Shown here: positions 60,387 through 64,000 of the stretch, piece by piece | How positions within the stretch are numbered: position 1 is the first letter of the stretch | Layout of the letters: each line of letters opens with the position of its first letter | Assembly (NCBI RefSeq): GCF_026340655.1 | Contig: NZ_JAPEOZ010000001.1 | Location: forward strand, 7,316,001 to 7,380,000 | Length of the DNA: 64,000 nt | Direction of reading: 5' to 3' | Source of the DNA: Streptomyces sp. NBC_01275 | GTDB taxonomy: Bacteria; Actinomycetota; Actinomycetes; Streptomycetales; Streptomycetaceae | Translations under genes and position numbers: made by a program | The notes under the pieces: generated by a model | What the model was told of the DNA's origin: nothing | Databases searched by the model: none | Seen by the model: only the letters and a program-made list of their open reading frames with translations

Positions 60387-61238
60387 ATGCGAGGTGAGAT
60401 GCGGCTGGAGGCAGTCGGCCGCCGCTACGGGCTGCGCGGCCCCTGGGTGCTGCGCGGCGTCGATCTGGCCGTCGCCCCCGGCGCCCTCGTCCGGGTCGAG
60501 GGCGCCAACGGCACCGGCAAGTCCACGCTGTTGCGCCTGCTGGCCGGGATCGACGCCCCCACCGAGGGCCGCGTCGCCGGGCGCCCGCGCACGGCCTACG
60601 TCCCCGAGCGCTTCCCGTCGGCGCTCCCCTTCACCGCGTCCGGCTACCTCGCCCACCTCGGCGCCGTGCACGGACTGTCCCGTCCGGCGGCCGCCCGCGC
60701 CGCCGAGGAGTGGCTGGAGCGCTTCGGCGCCGCCGCGTACGCGCGTACGCCGATGACGCGGCTGTCGAAGGGCAGCAGCCAAAAGGTCGCGGTCGCGCAG
60801 GCCCTGCTCGCCGAACCGGAGCTGCTCGTCCTCGACGAGGCGTGGACGGGGCTGGACACCGATGCCCGTGCCGAGCTGGAGCGGGCCGTCGCCGAGCGGA
60901 CCGCCGCCGGGGGCGCGGTGGTGTTCGTCGACCACGATCCGCACCGCCTCGCGGGGGCGCCGGACACGACGTACGCCGTCGTCGAGGGCTCCCTCGAGCT
61001 CCGTACGGGGCAGGCCGCCGCGCCCTCCGGTCCGCATGTCGTCATCGAGGTCCAGGGCCCGCCGGGCGGCCGACCGCCCGCCGAGGGGGACCGGACCGCC
61101 GCCGTCGAGGAGGTGGGCCCCGGCGCGTACCGGCTCGCCGTCCCCGCCTCCCACTCCGACGTCCTGCTCCGCTCCCTGCTGACCGCGCGCCCGCCGTGGC
61201 ACGTGGTGAGCGTCCGTCCAGACGAGAGCCGCCCATGA
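60387..61238 (+). CDS. ABC transporter ATPase
   Basis: A 283-residue ATPase. Walker A is EGANGTGKST, the signature is the variant LSKGSSQKVAVAQ, and Walker B is LLVLDEAWTGLD. The D-loop and switch histidine FVDHDPHR follow, and the C-terminal 70 residues are an extra small domain. The ATG at 60387 has GAAAGGGA eight bases upstream. Its stop overlaps the permease start. The pair looks like an exporter of unknown substrate. Confidence 0.9.
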   Translation: MRGEMRLEAVGRRYGLRGPWVLRGVDLAVAPGALVRVEGANGTGKSTLLRLLAGIDAPTEGRVAGRPRTAYVPERFPSALPFTASGYLAHLGAVHGLSRPAAARAAEEWLERFGAAAYARTPMTRLSKGSSQKVAVAQALLAEPELLVLDEAWTGLDTDARAELERAVAERTAAGGAVVFVDHDPHRLAGAPDTTYAVVEGSLELRTGQAAAPSGPHVVIEVQGPPGGRPPAEGDRTAAVEEVGPGAYRLAVPASHSDVLLRSLLTARPPWHVVSVRPDESRP

Positions 61239-61906
61239 CCGCCCTCCTGCGCTACCAGACCGCCCTGCTCGTGCGCTCGCAGCGCTGGCTGCCCCCGTTC
61301 CTCCTCTACGCCGTCTTCCTGGGCGTCGGTGTGCAGGGCGGCCAGCCGCTGCTGGACTCCCTCGGGTACACGGCCGCGTTCCTGCTGCCGGTGGCCGCCT
61401 GGCTGGTGCGGATCTGCGTGACCAACGAGCCCCCGGCCGCCCGTACCGTCGTAGCGGCGGCGGTCGGACCCGTGCGGGCGCACCTGGCCTGCGTCCTGGT
61501 CGCCCTGACCACGTCCGCCGTGCTCGGTACGGCCGCGACCGTGATCGTCACGCTGATCAGCGACCCGGTCAGCGCCGACCACCAGAAGCGCATCCCCGTC
61601 CTCGAGGCCGCGGGCGCCGGTCTGCTCGCCGTGCTGACCTGCGCCCTGCTCGGCGCGGCCGTCGGCGCGCTCACCGCGTGGCCGGTGCTGCGCTCGCCCG
61701 GCCGGGCGGTCCCGGCGCTGCTGCTGGCGGCCCTGCTGGCGCTGGTGGTCACCGGTTCCCCGGCGCAGGCGGCCGTCAGCGGCCTGGTCGGGGGCTCGCA
61801 GTCGGCGACGGTCCACCTGCCCGTCCTGCCCCTGGTCGCCGCAGCCCTGCTGGCCGCCGCCGCGACGGCCACGGCCTGCGCGCTCACCTCCCGCCGGTCA
61901 CCCTGA
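61235..61906 (+). CDS. ABC transporter membrane subunit
   Basis: A 223-residue protein with about six hydrophobic segments (LPPFLLYAVFLGVGV, ACVLVALTTSAVLGTAATVI, VPALLLAALLALVVTG). It overlaps the ATPase gene as ATGA, so the two form one unit. No family name beyond ABC permease can be given. Its stop codon lies in the first unit of a 17-bp tandem repeat. Confidence 0.85.
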   Translation: MTALLRYQTALLVRSQRWLPPFLLYAVFLGVGVQGGQPLLDSLGYTAAFLLPVAAWLVRICVTNEPPAARTVVAAAVGPVRAHLACVLVALTTSAVLGTAATVIVTLISDPVSADHQKRIPVLEAAGAGLLAVLTCALLGAAVGALTAWPVLRSPGRAVPALLLAALLALVVTGSPAQAAVSGLVGGSQSATVHLPVLPLVAAALLAAAATATACALTSRRSP

Positions 61907-61999
61907 GCAGGCACGGTCACCCCGAGCAGGCGGTCACCCTGAGCAGGCGGTCACCCTGAGCAGGCGGTCACCCCGAGCAGGCGGTCACCCTGAGCAGGC
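61896..61999. repeat. 17-bp tandem repeat, six units, spanning two convergent stop codons
   Basis: GGTCACCCTGAGCAGGC (with one T/C variable site) occurs at 61896, 61915, 61932, 61949, 61966 and 61983. Two extra bases follow the first unit. The ABC permease stop TGA is in the first unit and the small zinc-ribbon gene's stop (complement of 61985-61987) is in the last. Confidence 0.95.
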
Positions 62000-62185
62000 G
62001 GTCCGCTGCGCCTCCTGCCACTCGCAGACGGGGCACAGCGTGATCCCCTTGTACGACTCCGGGTACTCCGTCGGCTTCCGGCACAGCACGCACTCCGCGT
62101 ACGGCGGCCCCTCGGCCTCGTCTGGGGCCACGGTCGGCCCGGTCGCGTCGATCAGGCAGTAGTCCCGGTCACCGGCGTCGCTCAT
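61985..62185 (-). CDS. Small zinc-ribbon-like protein
   Basis: A 66-residue protein with two CxxC pairs, CVLCRKP and LCPVCEWQ, suited to bind one zinc ion. An acidic N-terminus (MSDAGDRDYCLIDATG) precedes them. The ATG at 62185 is clear. The end ACSG is encoded by the last copy of the 17-bp repeat. It lies 18 bases after the deacetylase gene and may be cotranscribed. Role unknown. Confidence 0.75.
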   Translation of the reverse strand: MSDAGDRDYCLIDATGPTVAPDEAEGPPYAECVLCRKPTEYPESYKGITLCPVCEWQEAQRTACSG

Positions 62186-62203
62186 GCCTCCAGCGTACGA
62201 GGC

Positions 62204-63067
62204 TCACCGTCGCCCGTCGGCCGCGCCGATCAGCTCGGACACCTTCACGAACCGGTACCCCTGCCGGCGCAGCTCCGGCACGATCGCGCGCACCGCCCGC
62301 TCGGTCGTCGGGGCGGCGCTGCGCGTGCAGTGCATGACCACGACCGACCCCGGCTGCACGCCCTCCAGCACCTGCCGGGCCACGGCGTCCGCGTCCGTCG
62401 CGAACGCGTCCCCGCTCACCACGTCCCACTGCACCGCGGTCACGCCGGCGCCGCTCACCGCGCGCAGCGCCCGCTTGTCGTAGCAGCCGCCGGGGAAGCG
62501 GAAGTAGGGCAGCGCGTCCGGCACGCCCGCCTTGCGGAAAGCGGTGTACGCGCGTTCCACGTCCGCCCGCATCCGGTCCTGCGGCACGGTCGGCAGGCCG
62601 TAGCAGTCGTCGGTGAAGGCGTAGTGGCTGTAGGAGTGGTTGGCGATCTCGAAGCGCGGGTCGCGGCCGAGGGAGCGGGCCTGGTCCGGGTACTCCTCGG
62701 CCCATCGCCCGGTCATGAACACGGTGGCCGGCACCTTCAGCGTCCGCAGTGCCGTGATCAGCCCCGGGTTGTCGAAGTGCTCGCCGGCCGCCGCCCGGGG
62801 CCCCTGATCGGCGGTCATGTCGGCATCGAAGGTCAGTGCGACGGTCTTGTCGCCGGTGCGGGGCCCGTGCCGGAAGACGGGGGTGAGGCCGGCCGGGCCC
62901 GGGGCCAGGGTGGGGGGCCGTGACGGGGCGGCGGAGGCGGCGGAAGAGGAAGGGTGAGCAGGGGCCGGCCGTGGGGCGTGCGGCTGCGGGGCCCGGGAGG
63001 CGCCGCAGGCGGCCAGGGCGGCGCCGAGGGCGCAGACGGCGGCGAGACGGCGTACGGGAACGATCAC
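62204..63067 (-). CDS. Polysaccharide deacetylase (CE4) lipoprotein
   Basis: A 287-residue secreted lipoprotein. The signal LAAVCALGAALAAC ends in a lipobox, then comes a Pro/Ser-rich linker. The NodB-type domain has VALTFDADMTAD (in place of TFDDG), the zinc pair HSYSH, and RFPGGCYD. It probably removes N-acetyl groups from peptidoglycan or another cell-wall glycan. The GTG at 63067 has no RBS. TATCTT lies about ten bases upstream, so the mRNA may be leaderless. Confidence 0.9.
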   Translation of the reverse strand: MIVPVRRLAAVCALGAALAACGASRAPQPHAPRPAPAHPSSSAASAAPSRPPTLAPGPAGLTPVFRHGPRTGDKTVALTFDADMTADQGPRAAAGEHFDNPGLITALRTLKVPATVFMTGRWAEEYPDQARSLGRDPRFEIANHSYSHYAFTDDCYGLPTVPQDRMRADVERAYTAFRKAGVPDALPYFRFPGGCYDKRALRAVSGAGVTAVQWDVVSGDAFATDADAVARQVLEGVQPGSVVVMHCTRSAAPTTERAVRAIVPELRRQGYRFVKVSELIGAADGRR

Positions 63068-63199
63068 GGTATGAAGATATGAGCAATGGATGGCTTTTCC
63101 GGGCCCGGGACGTGCGCGCCCGGACGGAGTCACCCGCCCGGGCCACGCCCGCCGGTCCGGTCAGCGGCGCACGTCAGCCGCGCACGTCAGCCGCGCACG

Positions 63200-64000
63200 T
63201 CAGCCGTGCCAGGGCCCCGTCACCGCGAACGTCGTGCCGGGCGTGTAGCAGTTGACGTACATCGTCCGGCCGTCGGGGGAGAAGGTGACGCCGGCGAACT
63301 CGCCCCACTCCGGGGCCTCGGGCGTCCCGATGGTCTGGCGGCCGCGGGCCATCGGGTAGACCTCGCCGCCGCGTGTCACGCCGAAGACGTGCTGGGCGCC
63401 GTTGCCGTCCTCGCAGACCATGAGACCGCCGCTGGGGGCGAGGCAGATGTTGTCCGGGGACTCGCCGGGGAGCTGGACGTCCGTGTCGGGGCCGAAGACG
63501 ATCACCAGGGTCAGCCGGCGGCGGGAGGGGTCGTAGCGCCAGATCTGGCCGTAGTGGTCGGCTGCCGAGCCGTCCGCGCCCCGTGCGAACGACGACACGA
63601 AGTACACGCACCGCCCGCCCCAGTAGCAGCCCTCGAGCTTCTGTGCGTGCGTGATGCCCCTCGGGCCGAAGTCCTGGAGCCGTACGGGGGTTTCGGCCGC
63701 CAGCGGGTCCGGTACGTCGACCCACTCGATGCCGTCGAAGACGGCGCCGGCGTCCTGGATCGAGGACAGGTCCGCGACGCCGGGGACGCGCATCGCCTGG
63801 AGCCGGCCGCCGGCGCGCAGAGAGCCCACTCCGCCCAGCGGCTTCTGAGGCAGAAAGCGGTAGAAGAGGCCGAACGGCTTGAGGAACGCGTCCTCCGTCT
63901 CGTAGACGATCCCGCGGTGCGGGTCGACGGCGATCGCCTCGTGCTGGAATCGGCCCATCGCGGTCAGCGGGACGGCGCCGGTACGCCGGGGGTCGGACGG
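63200..64000 (-). CDS. PhoX/DUF839 family protein, C-terminal part (start outside window)
   Basis: The frame stays open past the window edge. Visible parts are RFQHEAIAVDPHRGIVYETED, cut at its end, then KLEGCYWGGRCVYFVSSFA, GQIWRYDPSRRRLTL, ESPDNICLAPSGGLMVCED and EFAGVTFSPDGRTMYVN. This is the beta-propeller of DUF839 (PhoX-type, calcium/iron phosphatases and relatives). The N-terminal signal is not in the window. Phosphatase activity is likely for close PhoX relatives but not certain here. Confidence 0.88.
   Translation of the reverse strand, partial: PSDPRRTGAVPLTAMGRFQHEAIAVDPHRGIVYETEDAFLKPFGLFYRFLPQKPLGGVGSLRAGGRLQAMRVPGVADLSSIQDAGAVFDGIEWVDVPDPLAAETPVRLQDFGPRGITHAQKLEGCYWGGRCVYFVSSFARGADGSAADHYGQIWRYDPSRRRLTLVIVFGPDTDVQLPGESPDNICLAPSGGLMVCEDGNGAQHVFGVTRGGEVYPMARGRQTIGTPEAPEWGEFAGVTFSPDGRTMYVNCYTPGTTFAVTGPWHG

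Noticed and set aside
61896..61999. Possible CRISPR array
   Set aside because: The 17-bp units are directly adjacent with no unique spacers, and no cas genes are present.

Overview
The window is high-GC actinobacterial chromosome. The extreme third-position G/C bias, GTG/TTG starts, ATGA/GTGA stop-start overlaps and the gene order all point to Streptomyces. The order ngcEFG - ROK regulator - xylFGH - dxs - amino-acid permease, followed by fadB/fadA, RNase D, whiI, DUF3000, hemE, hemY and hemQ, matches from memory the SCO6005-SCO6046 region of S. coelicolor. Species cannot be fixed from the sequence alone. No tRNA, rRNA, CRISPR, insertion sequence, prophage or plasmid function was seen.

Layout. 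Positions 1-1380 hold the end of a sensor kinase and a SUKH/SMI1-KNR4 gene. Positions 1500-18450 are a plant- and glycan-degradation block: a secreted AA10 LPMO with a perfect CebR box, an acetyl-xylan-esterase-type gene, an operon of two sugar permeases, a binding lipoprotein, a GH39, a DUF624/YesL membrane protein and a GH42, and an opposite-strand GH92-GH67 pair. Positions 18454-26861 hold the NgcEFG-type importer, a ROK regulator (Rok7B7 type) and the XylFGH importer. Positions 27085-36331 hold dxs, an APC permease, small conserved genes and the fadB-fadA pair. Positions 36455-43154 hold a second sugar island: a GH2 beta-mannosidase with an overlapping LacI regulator, divergent from a binding-protein/two-permease operon. 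Positions 43230-64000 are core chromosome: RNase D, WhiI, hemE/hemY/hemQ, rhomboid, a CoA-disulfide-reductase-like enzyme, lipoproteins, a DUF692 (MNIO) enzyme with a DUF4142 and a TIGR04222 gene, a Pth2-like protein, an ABC pair, a polysaccharide deacetylase and the end of a PhoX/DUF839 gene.

How the parts fit. All three CUT1-type importers (from 4417, 18454 and 40025) lack an ATPase gene, so they probably share a distant MsiK-type ATPase. XylFGH has its own. One 12-base element, GACAGCGCTTTC, occurs before the 4417 operon (and the divergent esterase) and, inverted, before the 40025 operon (and the divergent mannosidase-LacI operon). This suggests one LacI-controlled regulon split across 36 kb. 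A second palindrome, GACAACGTTGTC, lies 24 bp before the GH92-GH67 operon and again, without a gene, at 3015.

The most unusual features are short tandem repeats between convergent genes. In three places (12213, 47913, 61896) the terminal repeat copies contain both stop codons. Also notable are a 12 x 9-bp repeat beside the DUF692 gene and a duplicated, frame-disrupted gene start at 32355-32534.
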